Source: Paraburkholderia sp. BCC1884 | GTDB taxonomy: Bacteria > Pseudomonadota > Gammaproteobacteria > Burkholderiales > Burkholderiaceae | Assembly (NCBI RefSeq): GCF_900996225.1 | Contig: NZ_CAAJGL010000055.1 | Location: 91,526-155,525 of the forward strand | Length of the DNA: 64,000 nucleotides | Direction of reading: 5' to 3' | Part shown: positions 17,958 through 26,757 of the stretch, piece by piece | Layout: every line of letters begins with the position of its first letter | Numbering within the stretch: position 1 is the first letter of the stretch | Made by a program: the position numbers and the translations under genes | The notes under the pieces: model-generated | What the model saw: the letters and a program-made list of their open reading frames with translations, nothing else | What the model was told of the DNA's origin: nothing | Databases searched by the model: none

Positions 17958-18863
17958 ATGATCAATCTCTTTCAAGCCATGCAGGCCTTCGTAAAAGTCG
18001 CCGACGCCGGCAGCTTCGCGCAGGCCGCGGAACAACTCAGTGTGTCGACCTCGGTCGTCACGCGTCACGTATCGAGCCTCGAAAAACACCTCGGCATTCG
18101 CCTGTTCCAGCGCACCACGCGCAAGGTCGTGCTGACCGAAGCGGGCGCGGATTACGCCGCCGGTTGCCGGATGCTGCTCGCGGAACTCGAGGAAGTCGAA
18201 TCGCGTGCGACCACCACCTCGAAGGAGGTGGCGGGCGATCTGCGCATCGTGGCGCTGGGAAGTTTCTCGCTGTTCCGGCTCACGCCGCTGTTCGCCGAAT
18301 ATCAGGCCAAGTTTCCGCACGTCAATCTGCGCGTGACGCTGACCGAGAAACGTGTCGATCTGCTCGAAGGCGGCTTCGACGTGGGCATCGTGACGGAGCA
18401 TATGATCCGCTCGGAGTCGCTGGTGGTGCGTCGCCTGATTACCTCGCACGCCGTGCCGGTGGCGGCTGGCGCGTATCTCGCGCAAGCGGGTTATCCGAAA
18501 ACGCCGGCCGACCTCGCCCGGCACCGGATGATCGCCGCCTCGACGGATACCAGCCCGCAGACCTGGGTGTTCCGCAAAAACAGCGCCGGTGCCGGCGACG
18601 AAGAAATGGTCGCGCTCGACGCGTCGTTCACCGTCAACAGCATGGTCATGCAGAAGCAGGCGACGCTCGGCGCGATGGGCGTGGCCTTGCTGCCGCTCGA
18701 AATGGTGGCCGACGAGTTGCGCGCCGGCACCCTCGTCAAGGTGCTCGACGATTACGCCGTGCTCAATGGCGATGTGGCCGTGTCGCTGGTCTATCCGAGC
18801 CGGGAGTTCGTGCCGCGCAAAATTCGCGAGTTCATCGATCTCGCCGTGGGGTTCTTCAACTGA
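17958..18863 (+). CDS. LysR family transcriptional regulator
   Basis: A 301-residue LysR protein with the helix-turn-helix at residues 1-60 (FQAMQAFVKVADAGSFAQAA, TRHVSSLEKHLGIRLFQRTT) and a substrate-binding-like domain after residue 90. It resembles the AaeR/DmlR-like branch whose members often end a transcription unit. ATG 17958 begins at the conserved N-terminus. It is followed by two strong hairpins, one a good terminator. Confidence 0.9.
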   Translation: MINLFQAMQAFVKVADAGSFAQAAEQLSVSTSVVTRHVSSLEKHLGIRLFQRTTRKVVLTEAGADYAAGCRMLLAELEEVESRATTTSKEVAGDLRIVALGSFSLFRLTPLFAEYQAKFPHVNLRVTLTEKRVDLLEGGFDVGIVTEHMIRSESLVVRRLITSHAVPVAAGAYLAQAGYPKTPADLARHRMIAASTDTSPQTWVFRKNSAGAGDEEMVALDASFTVNSMVMQKQATLGAMGVALLPLEMVADELRAGTLVKVLDDYAVLNGDVAVSLVYPSREFVPRKIREFIDLAVGFFN

Positions 18864-18890
18864 AATTGCGCGCGGCGTCGGGCAAGAAAA

Positions 18891-18920
18891 AAGGCGCGCC
18901 GTCGTGTAACGGCGCGCCTT
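18891..18920. terminator. 12-bp perfect hairpin after LysR gene
   Basis: AAGGCGCGCCGT and ACGGCGCGCCTT flank the 6-base loop CGTGTA. It lies 27 bases after the LysR stop and directly precedes a second hairpin. An A-run precedes it and pyrimidines follow, so it can act in both directions between the convergent LysR and phnX. Confidence 0.75.
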
Positions 18921-18932
18921 CCTTCAAGTAAG

Positions 18933-18958
18933 AAAGCGGGGTACATGCCCCGCTTTTT
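18933..18958. terminator. Rho-independent terminator between LysR and phnX
   Basis: AAAGCGGGG and CCCCGCTTT form a 9-bp stem with loop TACATG, followed by further T residues on the plus strand. It ends 8 bases before the phnX stop, so it serves the plus-strand gene and, with the upstream A-run, may also end the phn operon. Confidence 0.85.
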
Positions 18959-18965
18959 CATTTCA

Positions 18966-19769
18966 TCACGGCCGCTCGCCGCGTGCGAGACGCGCTTCGA
19001 TGTCGTACACCACCGGCATCAGATCCGCCACGCTGTCGATCACGTAGTGCGCGCCGGCCGCCTGCAGCTTCTGGATCGCGGCCTTGCGGCGCCACGCGAA
19101 TTCAGCCGGGGCGAGCGCCTTGACGTCGTCCTCGGCCATGCCGAAAGCGTTGCCGCTCACCGCGACGCCCACCGCCCACGTACCGCCGTTGATGCCCTCT
19201 TCGATGCCGACTTCGGTGTCGTCGACCTTGATCGCATCCTTCGCTCGCCATACGCCCAGCTCGGGCAACGTCTTGTAGATCATGTACGGCGACGGCCGCC
19301 CTTCCGGCGTATCGCCCGTGCACACCAGGCTGTCCGGCGAAAAACCCTGCGCGGCCGCACCCGGCAGAATCTCGGCCATGATTTCGCGTGTATAACCGGT
19401 GGTCGTGCCGATGCGGATGTCGTCGTGACGCAAGGCGATGGCCACTTCCGCCACGCCCGGAATCACCGAGCTATAGCTCGCCGCGACGGCGATGTTCTTC
19501 GGTACGAAAACGTCGTAGACCGCATCGATATCCGCCTCGCCCGGCGCGTGGCCGTGCTTGTCCGCCCAGGCCTGCGCCACGCGCGGCAAGGCCATCAGTG
19601 CGGCGATATGCGGACGCTTGGCCATGCCCATCGGCCCGCGCGCTTCCTCGATCGTGATCGACACGCCGAACTGCTCGAACGTCTCGACGAATGCGCCCAT
19701 CGGCGCCAGTGAGCCGTAGTCCACTACGGTGCCGGCCCAGTCGAAAATCACTGCTTTGACATGTTTCAT
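18966..19769 (-). CDS. phnX: Phosphonoacetaldehyde hydrolase
   Basis: A 267-residue HAD-family phosphonatase that splits phosphonoacetaldehyde into acetaldehyde and phosphate. The nucleophile Asp10 lies in VIFDWAGTVVDYGS. The Schiff-base Lys51 sits in the conserved GPMGMAKRPHI cap motif. TTGYTREIM and KVDDTEVGIEEG provide the remaining HAD motifs. Length matches known PhnX proteins. It follows phnW by 30 bases in the same operon, which gives the complete two-step route from 2-aminoethylphosphonate. Confidence 0.96.
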   Translation of the reverse strand: MKHVKAVIFDWAGTVVDYGSLAPMGAFVETFEQFGVSITIEEARGPMGMAKRPHIAALMALPRVAQAWADKHGHAPGEADIDAVYDVFVPKNIAVAASYSSVIPGVAEVAIALRHDDIRIGTTTGYTREIMAEILPGAAAQGFSPDSLVCTGDTPEGRPSPYMIYKTLPELGVWRAKDAIKVDDTEVGIEEGINGGTWAVGVAVSGNAFGMAEDDVKALAPAEFAWRRKAAIQKLQAAGAHYVIDSVADLMPVVYDIEARLARGERP

Positions 19770-19799
19770 CTGCTTCGATCCTGAAGAGGTCAGTCGGGG

Positions 19800-21008
19800 T
19801 CAGCCTGACTCGGCCAATGACTTGCGTTCGTCGAGCGCGACGGCCGGCGGCGCGGCGTGCGGCACGCCCAGCGTCTGCAGCGACTTCGCGCAGGCCTGCA
19901 CCACCCGGCGCATCACCTGCTCGTCCACCTGTCCGATGCAGCCGATGCGGAAACTGTCCACCACGGTCAGCTTGCCCGGATAAATGATGAAGCCCTGCTC
20001 TTTCATCAATTCATAGAAACGCTCGAAGCTGAACGATGCATGCGCCGGGGCGAAGAACGTCACGATGATCGGCGAGCGCCAACGTGCATTCAGCAGCGGC
20101 TCGAAACCGAGTTCATGCATGCCGGCCACCAGCACGTCACGATTGTTCGCGTAACGCGCGAGGCGTCCCGGCTGGCCACCTTCGAGTTTGTGCAGGCGCA
20201 GCGCTTCGATGAACGCGGCGACCGTGTGCGTGGGCGGCGTGAAGCGCCATTGACCGGTGCGGTTCATCACGTCCCATTGGTCGTAGACGTCGAGCGCGAG
20301 CGAATGGCTGCGGCCTTTGGCTTCCTGCAACGCGCTCTTGCGGGCGATCACGAAGCCGAAGCCGGGTACGCCTTCAATGCACTTGTTGGCCGACGAAACG
20401 AACGCCTCGCAGGCAATCTCGCGCACATCGAACGGCACCGCGCCGAAAGCGCTCATCGAATCGATCAGCAGCTTGCGGCCTGTCCTGGCCGTGGCGGCGG
20501 CGATTTCCCCGATCGGGTTGAGAATCCCCGAACTGGTTTCGCAGTGCACCGCGACCACATGCGTGATGCTCGGATCGGCCTCCAGCATGCGCTCGACTTC
20601 TGCGCCGCGCGGCGGCAAATAATCGCCCTTGTCGAGCAGCGTGGCGCGGCGGCCGAGATAGCCGAGCGTGGTGGCAATACGCTTGCCGTACGCGCCGTTG
20701 GCGAGGACCAGCGCGTGGCCGTCGCGCGGAATCAGGCTGCCGAGCATGGCCTCGACGCAGTAGCTGCCGCTGCCTTGCAGCGGCACGCAGTCGTAGTCGC
20801 CCGCCGTGTCGCCGGCGATGTCCAGCAGGCTGGCGCGCAGGTGCGCGGTCATCGCGCGAAAATCCCCGTCCCACGACCCCCAGTCGCGCAGCATGGCTTC
20901 CTTGGTGGAGTACGCCGTGGTCAACGGACCGGGCGTCAGCAGATAGGGTTCGCCTTTGGCCGGCGGGGCGCAGGTCGCTGCGGGAGAACGGTCTATCGTG
21001 CTTTCCAT
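19800..21008 (-). CDS. phnW: 2-aminoethylphosphonate-pyruvate transaminase
   Basis: A 402-residue class V PLP aminotransferase that converts 2-aminoethylphosphonate and pyruvate into phosphonoacetaldehyde and alanine. The N-terminal YLLTPGPLTTAYSTKEAMLRD and GSGSYCVEA are family signatures, and the PLP lysine is in SSANKCIEGVPGFGF. The start was set at the ATG at 21006-21008, preceded by GGAG and adjacent to the family N-terminus; the open frame continues upstream into the promoter and LysR start. It is first in phnW-phnX and divergent from a LysR regulator. Confidence 0.96.
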   Translation of the reverse strand: MESTIDRSPAATCAPPAKGEPYLLTPGPLTTAYSTKEAMLRDWGSWDGDFRAMTAHLRASLLDIAGDTAGDYDCVPLQGSGSYCVEAMLGSLIPRDGHALVLANGAYGKRIATTLGYLGRRATLLDKGDYLPPRGAEVERMLEADPSITHVVAVHCETSSGILNPIGEIAAATARTGRKLLIDSMSAFGAVPFDVREIACEAFVSSANKCIEGVPGFGFVIARKSALQEAKGRSHSLALDVYDQWDVMNRTGQWRFTPPTHTVAAFIEALRLHKLEGGQPGRLARYANNRDVLVAGMHELGFEPLLNARWRSPIIVTFFAPAHASFSFERFYELMKEQGFIIYPGKLTVVDSFRIGCIGQVDEQVMRRVVQACAKSLQTLGVPHAAPPAVALDERKSLAESG

Positions 21009-21064
21009 GTTCGGACGCTCCGAGAGGGCTGTTTCGGTGATCACAGCGTACCGAAAGGCCCGGC

Positions 21065-21098
21065 ATCGGTAAAATCGATATAATCGATGTGGATATCG
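21065..21098. promoter_or_regulatory. ATCGAT repeat cluster in the phnW/LysR divergent promoter
   Basis: The motif ATCG recurs at 21065, 21074, 21083 and 21095, two of these as full ATCGAT palindromes, in the 118-base gap between phnW and its LysR gene. This is a likely regulator-binding or promoter region. The spacing of 9 to 12 bases is near one helical turn. Confidence 0.45.
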
Positions 21099-21126
21099 TA
21101 AAAACTTATGGCTTAGTGAGGCACAC

Positions 21127-22008
21127 ATGCAATACGCGCAATTGCGGGCGTTCCACGCGGTCGCGGAACATGGCGGCTTCTCCCGGGCGGCGCAGGCGCT
21201 GTCGCTCACGCAGCCCGCAGTGTCGGATCATGTGCGGCGTCTGGAGCAGGATTACGGGGTCAAGCTGTTCGAGCGCGGCCCGCGCGGGGTCGAAACAACC
21301 GAACTCGGCCTGCGTCTTTTCAGCGTGACTCGGCACATGCTCAGTTGCGAACGCGACGCGCGTCAATTGCTGGAATCCGCGGGCGGTCTGGAGTCCGGGT
21401 CGCTCTCGCTGGTCGCGGATGCGCCCGATCTCGCGGTCGCGTTGGTCAGCGCGTTTCGCAAACTGCATCCGGGCATCGTCGTCACGCTGTCGATCGCCAA
21501 TGCGGCGGATTGCATGCAGCGGGTGTTGTCGAGCGCCGTGGACGCCGCGATTACTGCCGCGCCGCAGGTGCATAGCCGGCTGGAGGCGCGCGTTTTACGA
21601 CGCGATCCGCTGGTGGCGATGGTGCCGGCCAGTTACGCGGTCGCCAAGAAGCGCAAGCTGAGCTACGCGGAACTGGTCAGGCAGCCGATGATTTTTCGCG
21701 AGCCGCAATCCGTCACGCAGCAGCTACTTGAAATCGAACTGGTGCGCTCGTCGTTGCAGGTCGAACCGGTGATGTATGTAGATGGGCGCGAGGCGCTGGA
21801 AGAAGCGGTCGCGCAAGGTATGGGCGTCGGCGTGATCGCGCGTGCCGAATTCAATGAATCGCGGCGTATCAGAATGATTCCGCTACAGGATTGCCAGGTG
21901 CAGATGATCGAATCGCTGACGCGACTCGCCGAGCGGCCGGGCTCGAATCTGCTGGATGCGCTGTTTGCGGTGGAACTGCCTGGCGTCGGCGACGTGACAG
22001 CGAAATAA
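21127..22008 (+). CDS. LysR regulator of 2-aminoethylphosphonate catabolism
   Basis: A 293-residue LysR protein with the helix-turn-helix at residues 1-60 (YAQLRAFHAVAEHGGFSRAA, LTQPAVSDHVRRLEQDYGVK) and an effector domain thereafter. The GAGG at 21117 precedes ATG 21127. Its divergent position next to phnW-phnX, a constant arrangement for PhnR-type LysR proteins in proteobacteria, makes control of this operon likely. It is followed by a clear terminator. Confidence 0.9.
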   Translation: MQYAQLRAFHAVAEHGGFSRAAQALSLTQPAVSDHVRRLEQDYGVKLFERGPRGVETTELGLRLFSVTRHMLSCERDARQLLESAGGLESGSLSLVADAPDLAVALVSAFRKLHPGIVVTLSIANAADCMQRVLSSAVDAAITAAPQVHSRLEARVLRRDPLVAMVPASYAVAKKRKLSYAELVRQPMIFREPQSVTQQLLEIELVRSSLQVEPVMYVDGREALEEAVAQGMGVGVIARAEFNESRRIRMIPLQDCQVQMIESLTRLAERPGSNLLDALFAVELPGVGDVTAK

Positions 22009-22027
22009 GTGCGCCCGAAATAGAAAC

Positions 22028-22061
22028 CGCCCCGGCACGCACGGCGTCGGGGCGATTTTTT
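22028..22061 (+). terminator. Rho-independent terminator after the phn LysR gene
   Basis: CGCCCCG (22028-22034) and CGGGGCG (22048-22054) form the stem. An A and then a run of six T follow. The convergent SDR gene ends 27 bases further. Confidence 0.8.
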
Positions 22062-22087
22062 ATTTTGCCAAACGGAGTCGAACGCGC

Positions 22088-22843
22088 TTAACGCGAGCCA
22101 CCGCTTGCAATCAGACTTTCGCCGGTCAACCAGCGAGCGTCGTCCGAGGCGAGGAACGCGACGACATCGGCGATATCGTCCGGCTTGCCGATGCGGCCGA
22201 GCGGCGTCGTGCTGAGCGCCCAGGCTTCGAAATCGGAATCCGTGCCGGTGATGCCCGCGCTATGCGTGCCTTCCGTCGCCACCATGCCGGGATTCACCGA
22301 ATTCACGCGAATCTTGCGCGGGCCCAGTTCGCGGGCGAGCACGCCGGTAATACCGTCCACCGCGCCCTTGGTCGCGGTATAGACCGCACTGCCTGCCGGC
22401 GTGATGCGGCTCACCACCGAACTGACGTTGACGATGCTGGCGCCTTCGCCGAGATGCTTGACCGCCGCCTGAGTAACCAGCAGCAGACCGAGTACGTTCA
22501 CGTTGAAGTGTTGATGGAAATGCTCTTCGGTGATTTCCTCGATCGGCGCGAATGCATACACGCCCGAGTTGTTCACCAGAATATCGAGGTGTCCATAGGT
22601 TTCGATCGCGGTATCGATGATGCCTTGCGCGTCCGCGGCTTTCGACACGTCGCCGACCACCGCGACTGCCTTGCCGCCCGCCGCGGTGATGGCCGCCACG
22701 ACGTTGTCCGCACCCTCGCGGCTCGACGCGTAATTCACCACCACCGATGCGCCCTGCGCCGCCAAAGCCTTGGCGATCGCCGCGCCGATACCCTTCGATG
22801 CGCCGGTTACTACTGCAACCTTACCTGTGAGCTTGCTCATCAT
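22088..22843 (-). CDS. SDR family oxidoreductase (3-oxoacyl-ACP reductase-like)
   Basis: A 251-residue classical SDR. It has TGASKGIGAAIA at residues 14-25, NYASSR after the second strand (NADP preference likely), NNSG, the catalytic Ser in NVSSVVS and YTATK. The end, GESLIASGGSR, is complete. AAAGGAC precedes the start, where two ATG codons stand in tandem. It is a single-gene unit; the substrate is not predictable. Confidence 0.9.
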   Translation of the reverse strand: MMSKLTGKVAVVTGASKGIGAAIAKALAAQGASVVVNYASSREGADNVVAAITAAGGKAVAVVGDVSKAADAQGIIDTAIETYGHLDILVNNSGVYAFAPIEEITEEHFHQHFNVNVLGLLLVTQAAVKHLGEGASIVNVSSVVSRITPAGSAVYTATKGAVDGITGVLARELGPRKIRVNSVNPGMVATEGTHSAGITGTDSDFEAWALSTTPLGRIGKPDDIADVVAFLASDDARWLTGESLIASGGSR

Positions 22844-23028
22844 CGTGTCCTTTAAGTGGGTTAGCGTCGAGTGACGCTGTCACAGGAGACAATGTAGGCA
22901 GGTTGGTGCCCGGGATAAAGCAGCTTGAAACGAATAGATACGTCGGTCGAGCCGAACAATCGGCAGGCGCAGGTTTAAGCGTCTGCCGGAGAACGGCTCG
23001 ACCGATCGGCCGCCTATGCGGCCGGACC

Positions 23029-24051
23029 TCACCGTTTCGAAGCAAAGCCTTTGAAAAAGGACTGCGCGTTCGCATCGAGCGTCTCGATGTGATATCCCCC
23101 TTCCTGCACGATCAAAGTGGGCAGTTTCAAGCCACCGAGTTTGCCGCCCAGCGTGCCGAAACCCTCGGTGGTCACGGCCACCATCGCTTGCGGGTCGTCC
23201 TTGTAGATGTCGAAGCCAAGCGCAACGACCAGCACATCCGGTTGAAAACGCGCCACCACGCGCAAGGCCGCATCGAGGTGTTCGAAGAACACCTCCTCCG
23301 ACGAACCGTGCGGCATCGGCAGATTGACGTTGTAGCCTTCACCCTGCGCTGCGCCGCGTTCGTCTTCGAAGCCCGCCACCACCGGATAGAAGTTGGTCGG
23401 ATCGCCGTGAATCGACACATACAGCACGTCGTCGCGGCCGTAAAAGATTTCCTGCACGCCCTGGCCATGATGCATGTCGGTGTCGAGAATCGCCACGCGC
23501 GGGTACTTCTGCCGCAGCGCTTGCGCAGCGACAGCCGCATTGTTCAGATAGCAGAAACCGCCGGCCGCTTCAGCGCGCGCGTGATGGCCCGGTGGGCGGC
23601 ACAAGGCGTAGGCTTCGCTCGCGCCGTCGAGAATTGCATGGGCGCCGCCGAGCGCACTTTGTGCGGACCAGTACGCGGATTCGTACGTATGCTCGCCCAC
23701 CGGACAACTGCCGTCGGCGAGATAGCGTGCCGCTTGCGCCAGCACGCCGCGCAGGGGATTGTTCTCGCGGATGTACACGTTCGACATCACTTCGTCGCCC
23801 CATTCCGCGGGCATCTTCTTCCACTCGCGGTGCGCCTCCTCGAGGAAGCACAGATAGTTCATCCCATGCACGGCGGCAAGCGGCGCGGCGCCGAAATCCG
23901 CCGGCTCACTCACCTCGAAGCCGAGTTTCTTTGCCGCTTCGACGAGGCGCAGCGCGCGCTCGGGCACTTCCTGCGGCGTGCGCATCTGGCCACGCGAGAG
24001 ATAACTGCGCGGATGATGCTTCAACTGCGCGGGATGAAAAAATGTCTGCAT
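23029..24051 (-). CDS. Histone deacetylase-family amidohydrolase (acetylpolyamine amidohydrolase-like)
   Basis: A 340-residue Zn hydrolase of the HDAC superfamily, close in pattern to bacterial AphA, which removes acetyl groups from acetylpolyamines. The active-site elements are intact: CRPPGHHA with the His pair, DTDMHHGQG with metal-binding Asp and His, the second metal Asp in LGFDIYKDDP, and a late GGY. The ATG at 24049-24051 follows AGAGGAA. It is the last gene of a three-gene operon after an M20 carbamoylase and an MFS permease, 16 bases from its neighbour, so the true substrate may be an N-acyl amino compound imported by the permease. Confidence 0.9.
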   Translation of the reverse strand: MQTFFHPAQLKHHPRSYLSRGQMRTPQEVPERALRLVEAAKKLGFEVSEPADFGAAPLAAVHGMNYLCFLEEAHREWKKMPAEWGDEVMSNVYIRENNPLRGVLAQAARYLADGSCPVGEHTYESAYWSAQSALGGAHAILDGASEAYALCRPPGHHARAEAAGGFCYLNNAAVAAQALRQKYPRVAILDTDMHHGQGVQEIFYGRDDVLYVSIHGDPTNFYPVVAGFEDERGAAQGEGYNVNLPMPHGSSEEVFFEHLDAALRVVARFQPDVLVVALGFDIYKDDPQAMVAVTTEGFGTLGGKLGGLKLPTLIVQEGGYHIETLDANAQSFFKGFASKR

Positions 24052-24067
24052 GTCGGGTTCCTCTACT

Positions 24068-25312
24068 TCAGGCGTGCGCGGGCGCAGCGAGTTTCGCCCG
24101 CGCCAGCACCGCATTGATCAATACGTTAGCGCCCGCGCTTACGTCATCGGGCAAGGCGTCTTCGGCCTCGTTGTGCGAGAGACCGTCCACGCACGGAATG
24201 AACACCATCGCGGTAGGCACGTGGCGCGCCAGATGGATCGCGTCGTGGCCGGCGCCGCTGACGATACGCTCATACGAATAGCCCAGTTGCTGCGTCGCCG
24301 CCTCGACCAGCGCGACACACCCCGCGTCGAACGGCGTGGCCGGACTTCTCCAGTACGTCGACAGCGACGCTTGCACACCGCGTTGCGCGGCGATGCGCCC
24401 GAACGCGGCACGCACGTCGTGCTCCATCGCGTCGATGCGTGCGTCGTCGGGATGGCGCAGGTCCACCGTGAACAGCACCTTGCCTGCAATCGTATTGCGC
24501 GACGAGTTCGGCACCTCGACCTGACCGATCGTGACCAGACCTTGCGGCGCATAGCGCGCGGCGATGGCTTCGAGTTCGAGCGCCATCGCCGACGCCGCGA
24601 AGAACGCGTCTTTTCGATAAGGCATCGGCGTGGTGCCGGCATGCGCGGCCACGCCGGTCACTTCGACGTCGAGCCAGCGGATCGACTGGCCGCCGGTCAC
24701 GACGCCGATCGGATTGCCATGGCTTTCGAGAATCGGCCCCTGTTCGATATGCGCTTCGAAATACGCTTCGACATCGCGGGCATCGCGGCGCTGCGCATCG
24801 ACATAGCCGCACGCTTCGAGCGCATTGGCGAGCGACACGCCCTGGGCGTCTTCGGTGCGCAACGCGTCGGCTAACGGCGTCGCGCCGACGAACACCGCCG
24901 AGCCCAGCATGGCGGGCGTGAAGCGCGCGCCCTCCTCGTTGGTCCACGACACGACCTCGATCGGATGATGCGTCTCGATGTTCCGATCGTTCAGCGTCCG
25001 CACCACTTCCAGTCCGGCCAGCACGCCATACACGCCATCGAACCGGCCGCCTTCGGGCTGCGTATCCAGATGACTGCCAATCAGTACCGGTTTGGCATTC
25101 GCGTCGGCGCCTTCGCGGCGCGCAAACAGATTGCCCACTTCGTCCGTCTGCAGGGTCATGCCCGCCTGGCGGCACCAGTCGGCGAACAACTCACGACCGC
25201 GCCGGTCCTCTTGCGTCAACGCGAGACGCCGTACGCCGCCACGCGCGGTCGCGCCCACTTGCGCCATTTCCATCAAACTCGCCCACAGGCGTCGTGCATC
25301 CACTTTCAACAT
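24068..25312 (-). CDS. M20-family N-carbamoyl-amino acid / allantoate amidohydrolase
   Basis: A 414-residue Zn-dependent hydrolase of the HyuC/AllC/AmaB group, which cleaves N-carbamoyl amino acids or related ureido acids. Seen are GSHLDTQPEGGRFDG with metal-binding His and Asp, TNEEGARF with the catalytic Glu pair, the dimerisation-domain residues around VTGVAAHAGTTPMP, and HNEAE near the C-terminus. Length matches the family. GAGGAA lies before the ATG. It lies 15 bases after the MFS gene and 16 before the deacetylase-like gene. Which ureido or acyl substrate it uses cannot be decided. Confidence 0.9.
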   Translation of the reverse strand: MLKVDARRLWASLMEMAQVGATARGGVRRLALTQEDRRGRELFADWCRQAGMTLQTDEVGNLFARREGADANAKPVLIGSHLDTQPEGGRFDGVYGVLAGLEVVRTLNDRNIETHHPIEVVSWTNEEGARFTPAMLGSAVFVGATPLADALRTEDAQGVSLANALEACGYVDAQRRDARDVEAYFEAHIEQGPILESHGNPIGVVTGGQSIRWLDVEVTGVAAHAGTTPMPYRKDAFFAASAMALELEAIAARYAPQGLVTIGQVEVPNSSRNTIAGKVLFTVDLRHPDDARIDAMEHDVRAAFGRIAAQRGVQASLSTYWRSPATPFDAGCVALVEAATQQLGYSYERIVSGAGHDAIHLARHVPTAMVFIPCVDGLSHNEAEDALPDDVSAGANVLINAVLARAKLAAPAHA

Positions 25313-25327
25313 CGTGATTTCCTCTTT

Positions 25328-26638
25328 TCAACTGACCGGCAGTGCTTCGGGCGCATCGGCGCGACGGTGTTTCAGCGCGTCCAGGGCGACGATGCACGAC
25401 AGCGAGATACCCGCGAGACAGGTATAGAACACCGCCAGCGGCCACCACTGCCCGACGAAGCGGTGCGCCAGCCAGGTGCCCGCGAGCGGCGTCAGACCGC
25501 CGGCAATCGCACCGCACACCTGGTAGGACAGCGAGATCGCGGAGTAGCGCACGCGCACCGGAAACACACCGCTGACGAAACCCGCGATCACCGAATAGAA
25601 GCTCGCCATGCACACCACGGCGAGCGCGATGCCCACGATCATCGACAGGCGGTTGCCGCTCTGCACGAGCGTAAACATCGGATACGGCGAGAGCATCGCG
25701 GCGAACGCGGCGAGCTTCAGGAAGCGCGCGCCACCGAGTTTTTCAGCGAGCCACGCGGCAATCGGCTGCGACACGAACTGGATGATCGCGACCGCGAACA
25801 GGCAATCGAGAATCAGCGACTTCGACACGCCGATGTTCTGCGTCGTGTACGAAATCATGAAGGTATTGGTGAAATACACGCCGGCAATCCCGATCGTGTT
25901 CGCGCCGATACAAAGCGCCACCAGCGCGCCGGACGAACGGAACACTTCGGCAATCGGCAATTCGACCGTGCGTTTGGCCTCTTTCTCGCGCGCGAATTCC
26001 GGCGATTCGTTGACGCCCATGCGGATGAAGATGCCGACCGCGAGCAGCGCGGCGCTGGCCAGAAACGGCAGACGCCAGCCGTAGGCGATGAAGTCGTCGT
26101 GCGGCATCGACGTGACCGCGCGAAACGCGATCAGCGACAGGATCAGACCGGCCGGGCTGCCCAGTTGCGCGAACGACGCGAAAAACGTGCGCCGCCCCTG
26201 CGGCGCATGCTCGCCTGCCATCAGCACCGCCCCGCCCCATTCGCCGCCCACCGCCACGCCTTGCACCACGCGCAGCAGCACCAGCAGCACCGGCGCGAGC
26301 ACGCCGACCTTCGTATACGCCGGCAGCAAGCCGACGCAGACGGTAGCCACGCCCATCATCATCAGCGTGGTCATGAGCGCTTTCTTGCGGCCGATACGGT
26401 CGCCCAGGTGGCCGAAGATCACGCCGCCCAGAGGCCGCGCGAAAAAGCCGACCGCAAAGGTCGCGAACGACGCCATCGTGCTGACGAACGGATCGTGCGA
26501 GGGGAAATACAACTCGCCGAATACCAGCGCGGCGGCCGTGGCGTAGATATAAAAGTCGTACCACTCGATCATCGTGCCGATGAAAGCGGCGAAGGCCGCT
26601 CGCACAGGCTGACGGGTCGCGGGGTTGGCAGGGTTCAT
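25328..26638 (-). CDS. MFS transporter, metabolite:H+ symporter type
   Basis: A 436-residue inner-membrane permease with about 12 hydrophobic segments. The start, FAAFIGTMIEWYDFYIYATAA, and the loop GHLGDRIGRKKALMTTLMMMG are diagnostic of the MHS subgroup (ShiA, KgtP, ProP relatives). A further RVVQGVAVGGEWGGAVLM is also typical. It presumably imports the substrate of the two downstream hydrolases. GAGGAG precedes the ATG. The gene is divergent from a LysR regulator, with an AT-rich 119-base gap holding both promoters. Confidence 0.93.
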   Translation of the reverse strand: MNPANPATRQPVRAAFAAFIGTMIEWYDFYIYATAAALVFGELYFPSHDPFVSTMASFATFAVGFFARPLGGVIFGHLGDRIGRKKALMTTLMMMGVATVCVGLLPAYTKVGVLAPVLLVLLRVVQGVAVGGEWGGAVLMAGEHAPQGRRTFFASFAQLGSPAGLILSLIAFRAVTSMPHDDFIAYGWRLPFLASAALLAVGIFIRMGVNESPEFAREKEAKRTVELPIAEVFRSSGALVALCIGANTIGIAGVYFTNTFMISYTTQNIGVSKSLILDCLFAVAIIQFVSQPIAAWLAEKLGGARFLKLAAFAAMLSPYPMFTLVQSGNRLSMIVGIALAVVCMASFYSVIAGFVSGVFPVRVRYSAISLSYQVCGAIAGGLTPLAGTWLAHRFVGQWWPLAVFYTCLAGISLSCIVALDALKHRRADAPEALPVS

Positions 26639-26757
26639 GGGGGCTCCTCAGTCTTTTTCCGAATAGATATGGGAGTGTTTATCGGCCTCCAGAAAACATT
26701 AGTCAAATTTCGGTTTATTATCTCAACTATAAATCTGGCTTATGTCGAGGACGATCC

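Noticed and set aside
21009..21209. 67-codon upstream extension of phnW
   Set aside because: It would run through the promoter and the LysR start; the shorter ATG has a ribosome site and the family N-terminus.
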